A stretch of 64,000 nucleotides of DNA from Shouchella tritolerans (GCF_025770735.1 NZ_JAODPB010000003.1:310001-374000); one strand, 5' to 3'; positions 52,936 through 61,598 are shown, numbered from the stretch's first letter. Numbers and translations are program-made. The notes: generated from the sequence alone by a model not told the origin.

Positions 52936-54412
52936 TGATGAACCATTAATTGTCGAAGGATTACAACGTTTAATTGAGTGGGAGGAAATCGGCTGTAAAG
53001 TCATTGGCACAGCGCTTGATGGAAGCGAGGCACTGGCTTGCTATAGCGAGCTCCCGTGCGATCTTGTTATTACCGATATTCGTATGCACCAATGTGACGG
53101 GTTAGAATTGATCAGGCAATGGAAGAACATCCAGCCTTCTACGCGATGGGTGGTGTTGTCTGGTTTCCAAGACTTTGAGTATGTCCGAAGCGGTTTAAAG
53201 CTGGGGATTGAAAACTATTTGCTCAAACCGGTTGATGACCGTGAATTGGTGGCAACCATTGCACAAGTAAAGCGGAAGCGGGAGCACGAGCAAAAAGAGC
53301 AAGTGGCTGCGCTCATTTTACGCGACAACGCCATATGGCGCTATCTGACAGGAGAGATGGGAAGGCAGCAATACGAAGAACGGATGCAGTTGTATCGTCC
53401 AAGCCAGAGCTCTTTTTTTAGGCAGCTAAACGTACTCGTGATTCCAGCCATCCACCAGTTGGACGATCAAGCCATCCAGCTTTTTCAACAGCAAGCGGAA
53501 GCGGTCATTGCTCCAGGTGTTTGCTGCCGGACGCCGGAAAATGATTTTTTTCTTCTGACAAACACAGCACTGACAGAGGAAGCAATCACTTCGATTATTA
53601 CGCTTGTCGACGACCTGTTCGCCGTTCCTTTCCTGCTTGTGAAAGGAGAGTGTGAACACAAAAGCTTGTCCCCGTTAACGAGAACATTGGATGTCGCCTC
53701 TGCTTTTAAAACGAAACGTGGATTGTTTAACCAAACGGAAATCGTGACACAAAAGGAAGCGATGCGGTTTTTGCAACAAGTGCCTGCCGAGAGCCGCGTC
53801 CACTATTCTCGTCTGCAAAAGCATTTGACGGACGGGGAGGTTCAAGAGGCGAAAGCATGGGCGCAGGCGGCCATTGTCGGTAACGGCATCGATGGGGAGG
53901 CGGCCAGGCGAATCGCCGCAGAAGTGATATTAGTCACCGAACAAATGGGAAGCGAGCGTTCAGGCATGGCTGACATGCAACAATTATTCCAAGCGCCCAT
54001 CCTTTCAGAGCTGCTAGATATCGTCAATGGGCTGATTGAACACAAAGCCGCCGAGTTGCAAAAAAAGCAGGAAGTCAGCCACGTTGTATTGCAAGAAGTG
54101 CTAGCCTACGTGGACGAGCATGTCGCATCCGATTTATCGCTCAAGCAACTGGGACAGCGTTTTTTTATTAACCCAATCTATTTAGGGCAACTGTTTCAAC
54201 GGGAAATGGGAGTAAGTTTCTCTGAATACATCAACCAGAAAAGGATTGCTCTGGCCAAGCAGCTACTAACCGAGAGTAGACGGAAAGCTGGAGAGATTGC
54301 AAAAGATGTCGGTTATGCGGACGCCACTTATTTTTACAAGCAATTTAAAAAGAAAGTCGGGGTAACCCCTAATGAATTTAGGCATGTTGTACGGCTAAGT
54401 GAAAACCCTTAA
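52916..54412 (+). CDS. YesN-type response regulator (receiver + AraC domain) of the N-glycan locus
   Basis: Regulator of 498 residues. The receiver domain (1-120) has VDDEP, the phospho-acceptor Asp in LVITDIRMHQCDGLEL and Lys in YLLKPVDD. A middle region of unknown fold is followed by the C-terminal AraC domain with YLGQLFQREMGVSFSEYI and IAKDVGYADATYFYKQFKKKVG. GTG 52913 and ATG 52916 are adjacent; both fit GGGAGGAG and the ATG is preferred. It probably activates the ABC operon starting 100 bp downstream, perhaps through the repeats at 54419-54478. Confidence 0.92.
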   Translation: MRVLLVDDEPLIVEGLQRLIEWEEIGCKVIGTALDGSEALACYSELPCDLVITDIRMHQCDGLELIRQWKNIQPSTRWVVLSGFQDFEYVRSGLKLGIENYLLKPVDDRELVATIAQVKRKREHEQKEQVAALILRDNAIWRYLTGEMGRQQYEERMQLYRPSQSSFFRQLNVLVIPAIHQLDDQAIQLFQQQAEAVIAPGVCCRTPENDFFLLTNTALTEEAITSIITLVDDLFAVPFLLVKGECEHKSLSPLTRTLDVASAFKTKRGLFNQTEIVTQKEAMRFLQQVPAESRVHYSRLQKHLTDGEVQEAKAWAQAAIVGNGIDGEAARRIAAEVILVTEQMGSERSGMADMQQLFQAPILSELLDIVNGLIEHKAAELQKKQEVSHVVLQEVLAYVDEHVASDLSLKQLGQRFFINPIYLGQLFQREMGVSFSEYINQKRIALAKQLLTESRRKAGEIAKDVGYADATYFYKQFKKKVGVTPNEFRHVVRLSENP

Positions 54413-54418
54413 TTCGTC

Positions 54419-54478
54419 CAATGAATGTAAACATTGTTCAGTATATGCGACACAAATGCCTTGCTACAATGAATGTAA
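54419..54478 (+). repeat. Two direct copies of CAATGAATGTAA before the ABC operon
   Basis: CAATGAATGTAA occurs at 54419-54430 and again at 54467-54478, 48 bp apart, both between the regulator stop and the permease start. The second overlaps a -10-like TACAAT (54465-54470). They may be binding sites of the YesN-type regulator. Confidence 0.55.
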
Positions 54479-54509
54479 GGGCTTTCTTAAAAGAAGAAAG
54501 GAGGCGGTC

Positions 54510-55439
54510 ATGAAACGTTTTATGAAACATCTTTATGATAACCGGGTATGGCTTGTAATGGTCCTCCCTGGAACGATTTGGTTTTTGTTGCTCGCCTATT
54601 TGCCGATGGCAGGCAATATATTGGCATTTAAAGATTTTCGCTATCATCCAGACGGATTTATCGAAAGCATTCGTACAAGCGAATGGGTCGGGTGGGAGAA
54701 TTTCCAGTTTCTTTTCTCAACAAGCGACGCCTGGATTATTACGAGAAATACAGTATTGTACAATGCTGTATTTATAGTGGTTGGCCTTATCTTAGCTGTA
54801 GCGTTAGCGATTTTACTCAGCCAACTTGTCAACCGGAAGCTCGCCAAGATCTACCAGACAGGCATGTTGTTTCCCCATTTCTTATCCTGGGTAGTCGTCA
54901 GTTACTTTGTGTTTACGTTTTTAAGCATGGATCGGGGATTAGCAAACACCATTTTAGGCTTTTTTAATATTCCGCCGATATCTTGGTACAATGAGCCTGC
55001 TTATTGGCCATTTGTATTAACGTTCATCAATTTTTGGAAAGGTGTTGGGTTTGCTAGCATTGTTTACTTAGCTGCCATTGCTGGAATCAATCGCGATTAT
55101 TATGAAGCAGCGATGATTGATGGGGCAAACAAATGGCAACAAATTAAACACGTGACGCTGCCAGCGCTTATGCCACTCATTGTCATATTGACGATTCTCG
55201 ATATCGGCAAAATATTCAGTGCTGATTTCGGCTTGTTTTACCAAGTGCCCCGTGATTCCGGCACATTGTACTCGGTGACAAATGTCATCGATACATATGT
55301 GTACCGTGGGCTCATGCAAATGGGCGACATTAGTATGACGACGGCGGCTGGGCTTTATCAAGCTTTTGTTGGTTTTATTTTAGTGCTATTGACCAACTAT
55401 ATTGCCAAAAAGATAGATCCAGATTATGCGCTTTTTTAA
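54510..55439 (+). CDS. ABC transporter permease (CUT1, LplB type)
   Basis: Membrane subunit of 309 residues with six spans. The start MKRFMKHLYDNRVWLVMVLPGTIWFLLLAYLPMAG is typical of LplB-type permeases. The EAA loop is YYEAAMIDGANKWQQI. ATG 54510 has AAGGAGG upstream; a longer frame from 54399 overlaps the regulator and is rejected. It is the first of three genes (two permeases and a binding lipoprotein) of the presumed N-glycan importer, comparable in make-up to the pneumococcal NgtS-P1-P2 system. No ATPase gene is present. Confidence 0.93.
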   Translation: MKRFMKHLYDNRVWLVMVLPGTIWFLLLAYLPMAGNILAFKDFRYHPDGFIESIRTSEWVGWENFQFLFSTSDAWIITRNTVLYNAVFIVVGLILAVALAILLSQLVNRKLAKIYQTGMLFPHFLSWVVVSYFVFTFLSMDRGLANTILGFFNIPPISWYNEPAYWPFVLTFINFWKGVGFASIVYLAAIAGINRDYYEAAMIDGANKWQQIKHVTLPALMPLIVILTILDIGKIFSADFGLFYQVPRDSGTLYSVTNVIDTYVYRGLMQMGDISMTTAAGLYQAFVGFILVLLTNYIAKKIDPDYALF

Positions 55440-55493
55440 AACGTTGTGTGATGAATCGTCATTGCCAATGTTGCGATTGAATGGAGGTGTCAA

Positions 55494-56444
55494 ATGGAGA
55501 CAAACCGCGAGACTGGGAAAATGACCGCTGCTCGCATACGCAAGCAAGCAGGAAATGCCCACACATTTGGGCCAAAAACAAACGCCGTTATGGTCGTCAT
55601 TCTTGGCTTGGCTGCGTTTATGTGCATCTTTCCGTTCCTTTATGTCATTGTTATTTCATTTACAGCCGAAGAATCGTTAGCGTTAAATGGCTACCAACTG
55701 ATCCCAGAGTCATGGTCAGTAGATGCGTACACGTATTTGTGGAATATGCGTGATCAGTTGCTGCAATCGTATGGCATTACCATTGTAGTAACAGTTCTAG
55801 GAACAATCATAAGCGTTTCGATGATTGCCCTTTATTCTTATGCGATATCTCGGCCGCAGTTTCGCTACCGTAAGTTTTTTACATTTTTTGCATTCTTTAC
55901 GATGTTGTTTGGAGCAGGGCTCGTTCCGCTTTATATCGTCGTTTCGCAAGTGCTAGGCCTTCGCAACACGATTTGGGCGCTCATTATTCCCCTTGCGATG
56001 AATGCGTTTTACATCATTATCATGCGCACCTTTTTTATGCGCTCCGTACCCGAGTCGATTTTGGAGTCAGCGCGCATTGACGGAGCTGGAGAATGGCGCA
56101 TATTTTTTAAAATTGTTGCTCCACTGGCGGTTCCTGGTATTGCCACCATTTCGCTGTTTACAACGCTCGGTTACTGGAACGACTGGTTTAATGCATTGCT
56201 GTTTATAGACAATCCTGACTTGGTACCGCTGCAATCGCTATTGATGAGGATTGAAAACAATATGGAATTCATGCGGCAAAACACCCAATTAGGCGCAGCG
56301 GCGCACCAAATTTATTCAACGATCCCGCAGGACGCCGCTAAGATGGCAATGGTGGTCATCGCGACATTGCCGATCGCTGTTTCCTACCCGTTTTTTCAAA
56401 AGTATTTCATTAGCGGCCTGACAATTGGCGGGGTGAAAGAATAA
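55494..56444 (+). CDS. ABC transporter permease (CUT1, YtcP/LplC type)
   Basis: Partner permease of 316 residues with six spans after a hydrophilic head of about 35 residues. The EAA loop is ILESARIDGAGEWRIF, and the C-terminus KYFISGLTIGGVKE is characteristic of YtcP-like permeases. ATG 55494 follows TGGAGGTG. It lies 54 bp after the LplB-type gene and 29 bp before the binding-protein gene. Confidence 0.93.
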   Translation: METNRETGKMTAARIRKQAGNAHTFGPKTNAVMVVILGLAAFMCIFPFLYVIVISFTAEESLALNGYQLIPESWSVDAYTYLWNMRDQLLQSYGITIVVTVLGTIISVSMIALYSYAISRPQFRYRKFFTFFAFFTMLFGAGLVPLYIVVSQVLGLRNTIWALIIPLAMNAFYIIIMRTFFMRSVPESILESARIDGAGEWRIFFKIVAPLAVPGIATISLFTTLGYWNDWFNALLFIDNPDLVPLQSLLMRIENNMEFMRQNTQLGAAAHQIYSTIPQDAAKMAMVVIATLPIAVSYPFFQKYFISGLTIGGVKE

Positions 56445-56473
56445 GGATGTTTGCAAAAGGGGGAGGCACTTAC

Positions 56474-57922
56474 ATGAAAACATTAAGAATCGCAGCGGCA
56501 GCTTCTGCTGTTGCGCTGATTGTAGCAGGCTGCTCCAGTGACGAACCAGCCAACAATAATGCTGGCGACGTTACGGAATTGACATGGTATATGATTGGCA
56601 CGCCACAGCCAGATTTAAATGATGTCATGGCTGAATTAAATGCTTATACAGAAGAAGAAATTGGTGTGCGCGTCCATATGACACAAGTGGACTGGGGCGA
56701 TTACGATGAACGAATGAATATTATTACTTCTTCTGGAGAAAATTTTGACATCGCCTTTGCATCAGGGGGAACATACACGTTAAATGCCCAAAGAGGCGCC
56801 TATCTAGGGCTTAACGATTTACTTGATTCACATGGGCAAGAAATGAAAGAGGCTATTGATGATGCGCTTCTTGAAGGAGCGAGCATTGAAGGTGAATTAT
56901 ACGGGATTCCAGCCAATAAAGAAATAGGGCAGCAGCGCGTGTTTGTTTTTAACGGAAACTTAGTGGAGAAATACGGCTTTGACACGTCGCAAGTATCCAG
57001 CTATGAAGACTTGGAACCGATGCTTGCCGAAATAAAGGAAAATGAACCGCAAATCACCCCGTTCCCTGCATCGAGCACGTTCCAACCAATCATGCCATTT
57101 GACTATGTGCTTGGAGCAGACATGCCCGTTGCTTTTCCTTTAACAGGGGATACGGAACAAGCCATTAACTTCCTGGAAACGGAAGAAGCGATGGCGGTGT
57201 TTAACACAATCCGCGACTTTTATGAGAAAGGCTATATTCCAGCCGATGCTGCCAGTTCGAATGATCCATGGCCTTATAATGTCGAGAACTGGTTTGTCCG
57301 TGTAGAAGAATACAATCCATATGCAGAACTTTTATGGGAACGTGATGCGGGCTACCCAATCGTTACACAGCCGATCAATGATCCCGTTATTAAAAATGAA
57401 TCGGTGACTGGCTCGCTGCAAGTCGTTTCTGCCACTTCGCGTCATCCAGAAAAAGCCGTTGAATTTTTAAATTTATTAAACACAGACCCATATGTTCGCA
57501 ATCTCGTAAACTACGGTATAGAAGGGACCCACTATGAACAAGTAGAGGAAGGGATTATCCGTGACTTACCAGCACGAGTCGAAAATTACAACATGCCGAC
57601 TTATGCTTTAGGCAACCACTTTATTTTGCAGTTGTTTGAAAATGAGCCAGAAGACAAATGGGAAGCATTTGAAACGTTTAATGAATCGGCGGTCCCATCG
57701 CCAATTCTTGGTTTCCATTTTGACCCTTCCAACGTACGAACAGAAATCGCCAATTTGTCCAATGTCGCGAGCGAATATTTGGCGCCAATTTATACGGGAA
57801 GCGTTGATCCGGAGGAGTACGTGCCAATGGCCATTAAACGAATGGAAGACGCGGGGCTCGAAAAAGTAATGGATGAGGTACAGGCACAGTACGAAGAATG
57901 GAAAGAGGTTATGGAAGAATAG
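56474..57922 (+). CDS. ABC transporter oligosaccharide-binding lipoprotein (LipO/NgtS-like)
   Basis: Lipoprotein of 482 residues with lipobox VAGC (Cys near 22) and a large family 1/LipO-type solute-binding fold. Segments include ELTWYMIGTPQPDLNDVMAELN, the dityrosine-rich NPYAELLWERDAG and GYIPADAASSNDPWPYNVE. ATG 56474 has GGGGGAGG upstream; the frame from 56447 includes this site. It would capture the GH85-released glycans at the cell surface. Its large size suits oligosaccharides rather than monosaccharides. A strong terminator follows 8 bp after the stop. Confidence 0.93.
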   Translation: MKTLRIAAAASAVALIVAGCSSDEPANNNAGDVTELTWYMIGTPQPDLNDVMAELNAYTEEEIGVRVHMTQVDWGDYDERMNIITSSGENFDIAFASGGTYTLNAQRGAYLGLNDLLDSHGQEMKEAIDDALLEGASIEGELYGIPANKEIGQQRVFVFNGNLVEKYGFDTSQVSSYEDLEPMLAEIKENEPQITPFPASSTFQPIMPFDYVLGADMPVAFPLTGDTEQAINFLETEEAMAVFNTIRDFYEKGYIPADAASSNDPWPYNVENWFVRVEEYNPYAELLWERDAGYPIVTQPINDPVIKNESVTGSLQVVSATSRHPEKAVEFLNLLNTDPYVRNLVNYGIEGTHYEQVEEGIIRDLPARVENYNMPTYALGNHFILQLFENEPEDKWEAFETFNESAVPSPILGFHFDPSNVRTEIANLSNVASEYLAPIYTGSVDPEEYVPMAIKRMEDAGLEKVMDEVQAQYEEWKEVMEE

Positions 57923-57929
57923 GCAAAGC

Positions 57930-57955
57930 CGGGCAGATGCATCTGCCCGTTTTTT
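57930..57955 (+). terminator. Strong terminator between the binding-protein and ROK genes
   Basis: CGGGCAGATGCATCTGCCCG is a perfect 20-bp palindrome (8-bp stem, 4-nt loop or tighter) followed by six T. The ROK start lies only 15 bp further on, so read-through probably supplies a reduced amount of the kinase. Confidence 0.92.
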
Positions 57956-57969
57956 GTGGAGGGAAAACG

Positions 57970-58851
57970 ATGTATTTAGCGATTGATCTTGGAGGCACAT
58001 ATATCAAGCGAGCTTTTTTCGAACAGGGCAACTGGTTTGCTCATGAGCAAATCAAAACACCGGCAACGAAAAGAGAGCTACTGGCGCTCATTAGCGGTTG
58101 GGCAGGCCGTAACGGCACAAAAGGAATAGCAGTCAGTTCACCTGGCACGGTCACAAAACATGGATCGATTGAAGGGACAAGCGCGATTCCCTACATTCAC
58201 GAAGGCCATTTGCTGCAAGAAATTCAGCGAGCGACTGGACTTGCCGTCTCGATTGAGAATGATGCTTGTTGCGCAGCATTAGCTGAAGTGTGGAAAGGGA
58301 ACGGTGTAGACTGCAAGGATTTGGCTGTAATCGTCATTGGCACAGGCATTGGCGGAGCGTTGATCAAAGACGGCCAGTTGCACAGGGGATTTGATTTACT
58401 TGGTGGGGAGTTAGGGTACACACTCTTATCCATTGACCCTGTTCAGAGAACAGCTGTGCCATTTAGTGAGATGGCCTCGGCTTCTGCTATTGTCCGCCGC
58501 TACGCAACGTGGACAGATCAGCAAGGGGATCGTTTAACCGCAAGTGATGTGTTTGCTGCTTATGAAGCAGGCGATCATGCTGCAAAAAAGGCCATCGATG
58601 CCTTTTACTTTTGTTTAGCAGCAGGTATCCACAATGTCCACTATGTCTACAATCCAGAAAAAATATTGCTTGGCGGTGGCATTTCAGCACGTGATGATTT
58701 ATTGGACGGTGTCGGCCATGCCTATAGGCAATTGAAAGATCAACTTTACGGCTACACCCTTCAAATGCCACGCTTTGAATGTTGTCATTTCCAAGGAAAC
58801 GCCAATCTCATTGGCGCTATGCGCCATTTCATGCAAGAACAAGGGCAATAA
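57970..58851 (+). CDS. ROK-family sugar kinase or regulator-like protein
   Basis: ROK-family protein of 293 residues without DNA-binding head, so a kinase rather than a repressor. The N-terminal ATP motif is AIDLGGTYIK, a middle SIENDACCAALAE carries the catalytic Asp, and VIGTGIGGALI follows. The zinc-binding Cys/His cluster normal for ROK kinases is absent: the region reads GGELGYTLL with no CxCGxxGC. ATG 57970 follows GGAGGG. As last gene of the N-glycan locus it would phosphorylate released mannose or N-acetylglucosamine; the substrate is inferred from context only. Confidence 0.87.
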   Translation: MYLAIDLGGTYIKRAFFEQGNWFAHEQIKTPATKRELLALISGWAGRNGTKGIAVSSPGTVTKHGSIEGTSAIPYIHEGHLLQEIQRATGLAVSIENDACCAALAEVWKGNGVDCKDLAVIVIGTGIGGALIKDGQLHRGFDLLGGELGYTLLSIDPVQRTAVPFSEMASASAIVRRYATWTDQQGDRLTASDVFAAYEAGDHAAKKAIDAFYFCLAAGIHNVHYVYNPEKILLGGGISARDDLLDGVGHAYRQLKDQLYGYTLQMPRFECCHFQGNANLIGAMRHFMQEQGQ

Positions 58852-58937
58852 TGACGATAAAACGAGGTTCAGACTATGTATATAAACGCTAAAGAGCCTT
58901 TTTATTTATTTAGCAGATAAACGTTTTTTTAATCAAT

Positions 58938-58963
58938 GGGCGCCAGCAGGCGCCCGTTTTTTT
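58938..58963 (+). terminator. Rho-independent terminator closing the N-glycan locus
   Basis: A 7-bp stem GGGCGCC/GGCGCCC with an AGCA loop (58938-58955) is followed by G and seven T. It lies 87 bp after the ROK stop and just before the convergent LysM gene. Confidence 0.92.
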
Positions 58964-58965
58964 GT

Positions 58966-59547
58966 TTAATAGACGTGGACGGTTACTTCTTGACGGCCGA
59001 ATTGCAAAGCTTCGCTTTCATTAGGGATAAACACGTCAATTTTATTGCCTTTAATAGCTCCGCCAATATCTGCGGCAATGGCTTCACCATAGCCTTCAAC
59101 ATAGACCTTGCTGCCAAGAGGAATCACATTAGGGTCAACTGCGATTACTTTTTGGTTTGGGTTGGCATTTAAATCAATTCCTGTATAGGTAACACCTGTG
59201 CAACCATTGCAACTGGCTGTATAGGCAGTGGCTTCAACAGTCAAAGTGGTTGAAGCTTCCTTCGGGCTAGAATCGGTTTCAGAAGGAGCCTGTTCATTTG
59301 TTTCCGTCTCGCCTTTCAATTGCGGTTCGTTGTTTTCTTCAGCTCCTGGCATATTTAGCTGTTGCCCAGCAAAAATCAGATTCTTATCAGAAATCTGCGG
59401 GTTGGCCTCCACTAATGCCGTTACTGAAACTTGATTATCGTTAGCAATGCCGCTTAGCGTATCTCCACTTTGTACTTCATAAGCAAAAGCAGGAGAAGCA
59501 ATAAGCATTGAGCCGACTACTGCAAGTGAAGCGATTAGTTTTTTCAT
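58966..59547 (-). CDS. Secreted LysM-3D domain cell-wall protein (YocH-like)
   Basis: Exported protein of 193 residues. The signal peptide (1-22) ends in ASPAFA. One LysM domain (about 23-67, VQSGDTLSGIANDNQVS) binds peptidoglycan. A Glu/Thr/Ser linker follows, then a C-terminal 3D domain (about 100-193) with the three Asp of the family in AVDPNVIPLGS, AADIGGAIKG and KIDVF. This double-psi barrel type is found in autolysins such as B. subtilis YocH and in Rpf-like proteins. The frame extends to 59556, but ATG 59547 is correctly spaced from AAGGAGAG. It is convergent with the ROK gene and has one repeat copy upstream. Confidence 0.9.
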   Translation of the reverse strand: MKKLIASLAVVGSMLIASPAFAYEVQSGDTLSGIANDNQVSVTALVEANPQISDKNLIFAGQQLNMPGAEENNEPQLKGETETNEQAPSETDSSPKEASTTLTVEATAYTASCNGCTGVTYTGIDLNANPNQKVIAVDPNVIPLGSKVYVEGYGEAIAADIGGAIKGNKIDVFIPNESEALQFGRQEVTVHVY

Positions 59548-60189
59548 GTCTTGCACTCTCCTTATTCAACTAGTGAATCCCCAACACTAGTTTGTTTGTT
59601 TTAGAACATAACGAGTTAAAAAGGGGATGTTGTGTTCGCAAGTACACACTATACAGAAAGCAAAAGCCGTTTTCAACAGAATTGGCAACAAGTAATCTAC
59701 TTGTAAGGGAATAGAAATAGTGTTATTTCACTGTAATAGCTAGTAATCAGCGAAACAGTCAGAATAATAGTATAGGGTAGGAGAGACTATAAATGGGGTG
59801 AAATGCAAGATTGGAAGCCTCAATCCGATGCGAAAAATCGGCGCGGAACAATTCTTATAAACGGGGTAGTCACGTTTAAGTAGATGTGAGACTCGCTCTC
59901 TATTTAAACGGAGAGTGGAACAGTTATGGCAATACCCTCTCATGTTTTTCAATAGTCCTTTTGAGAGAAAATAAACCCAACCGAATGGAGATCAGTTGGG
60001 CATAATCAAGTAAGTTAGATTAAAGGAATATCTCTTAATCGTTTATAGACCATTCAATAACGGCTACGACCTGTGTAATGTTTTTGTAATGCTAGTAGGC
60101 TATTTTTCTAAATGAAGTAGGGAGCCATTTTAAATTTAGTCGGTTGCTTAACAAAGAGGTGATTTTTCATCAAGAATCACTTTGAACGA
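59548..60189. other. 642-bp gap with repeat copy and minus-strand hairpins
   Basis: Besides the repeat at 59678-59747, the gap holds an inverted repeat CCCAAC/GTTGGG (59976-60000) followed on the minus strand by TTTATTTT, which may end transcription from the operon to the right, and a weaker stem-loop just after the 60190 stop. The 70-codon frame at 59740 is not credible. Confidence 0.55.
59678..59747. repeat. Intergenic repeat, copy 1
   Basis: About 70 bp starting AGAATTGGCA and ending AGCTAGTAA. It is about 90% identical to 63226-63295 (seven differences in 70). It contains small inverted repeats ACAAGTA/TACTTGT and AAATA/TATTT. Weaker similarity continues for some 70 bp to the right in both copies. 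Confidence 0.85.
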
Positions 60190-61542
60190 TTACCAACCGT
60201 ATTTGTTTGGCCCCCAATGCTGCTCAACAGTTTCTTGTTTTTTGAGCACGATGGTTTCATGAGGCACGTCCTTTTCAACAATTAAGCCAGGGTATAACGC
60301 GGAATTACTACCGACTTTATTTCCAGGTAAAAATACATTATTGATTCCTGTACGGGTATAGTCCCCTATAAATACGGCGTTTGAATTTTTTGCTGTGTAA
60401 GTTTGGCCTGAGATTTTATGAGGTTGTTCTGTATCATTAAATCTCAAAATGCCGCATACGCATGCTGCCGCAATGTCTACGTAACGTCCAATAACACCAA
60501 ACATTTCACTATAATGAATGGCAGAGACACCCTTCATAGAAACGCCTTTGAATTCTGCGTTGTGACCAAATTTGTTGTCTTTACCAATTACTGTTGGCCC
60601 CTCAATCTTTGCATAATCTTTTACATACGAATGATCTCCAATGAGGATATTGCCGTTTAGAATGGCCCCATTGTCGATGACAACATTTTCGCCTATAATG
60701 ACATTGCCGTTAATGATTACATTTTTTCCAATATAGGAGTTTTCCCCCACCTTCAATTTCCCATTAATAGAAGCAGATGCTTCGATTTTCGCACTGGAGC
60801 TAATAGACTTTTCTGAAAGGAGGGCGACTAATCGATTCAGATGATAACTATTGGCATCGAGAATACTCCACGGAAACAATAGTTGAAATACTTTATATTG
60901 AGCAATGACACTTTTAATTTGATTTCCGGATTCAATAAATTGATTTAAGCCGTTTTCAATATAAAACTGATCAGGTATCATAGAACCAGAAATCCTTTTA
61001 TCAAACCCATTCGAACTATGAATAACATAATCTAATGCTTGTTTGCTTAAACAATAGATACCAGCAACTTCGTGTGTCACGTAATGATCTCGAGGATGCC
61101 CTAAAAAATAAGTAATTTTTTCATTTGCCACTTTTGCACAAATGGCTTTCGTACTTTCCTGTTTTTCGGTTAACAATGCAAAGTCTGTGCCTTGGTGGTT
61201 TATCACTTTATGGAGATCGTCGTTGACAAATACATAATCAGATTTCACAATAAGTGTTTGATCATCAAAGGTCGAGGCATATGCTGAAAGAAATTCTCGG
61301 AAGTCTTTATAATTCTTAACTAAATGAATGCCTTCGTATGGTTTAAGAAGAGGAATCACTTGGTTGTGCTGATAGGATAGATACACATATATATCATTTG
61401 GCTGTATGCCATTTTGTAGAAAAAAGTCAATTTGCCGAATCATATTTGGCGTGTTTAAAATTTCTAGACAAGCCGTTTGCCATTCTTTATCATATGGAAA
61501 CATCTTTTTTTGGTAATCGCTACACACCAATATTACTTTCAT
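60190..61542 (-). CDS. Nucleotidyltransferase-like protein with left-handed beta-helix domain (GlmU-like layout)
   Basis: Protein of 450 residues, the length of GlmU. Residues 1-230 follow the sugar-1-phosphate nucleotidyltransferase layout but the signature GxGTRM loop is missing; the start reads MKVILVCSDYQKKMFPYDKEW. Residues about 250-430 form a left-handed beta-helix of hexapeptide repeats (IEASASINGKLKVGENSYIGKNVIINGNVIIGENVVI). ATG 61542 has AAAGGAG upstream. It is third in the SIS-GntR operon, 57 bp after the regulator. A role in making or binding an activated amino sugar is possible; loss of the nucleotide loop may mean altered chemistry. Confidence 0.8.
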   Translation of the reverse strand: MKVILVCSDYQKKMFPYDKEWQTACLEILNTPNMIRQIDFFLQNGIQPNDIYVYLSYQHNQVIPLLKPYEGIHLVKNYKDFREFLSAYASTFDDQTLIVKSDYVFVNDDLHKVINHQGTDFALLTEKQESTKAICAKVANEKITYFLGHPRDHYVTHEVAGIYCLSKQALDYVIHSSNGFDKRISGSMIPDQFYIENGLNQFIESGNQIKSVIAQYKVFQLLFPWSILDANSYHLNRLVALLSEKSISSSAKIEASASINGKLKVGENSYIGKNVIINGNVIIGENVVIDNGAILNGNILIGDHSYVKDYAKIEGPTVIGKDNKFGHNAEFKGVSMKGVSAIHYSEMFGVIGRYVDIAAACVCGILRFNDTEQPHKISGQTYTAKNSNAVFIGDYTRTGINNVFLPGNKVGSNSALYPGLIVEKDVPHETIVLKKQETVEQHWGPNKYGW

Positions 61543-61598
61543 CGTATGATTCTCCTTTACGAAAGAAAAGCTTAATGCTTGATTGGGCCATTTTGTCG

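Noticed and set aside
59740-59952. 70-codon minus-strand frame beside repeat copy 1
   Set aside because: No start signal, composition unlike neighbours, begins in repeat-related sequence.
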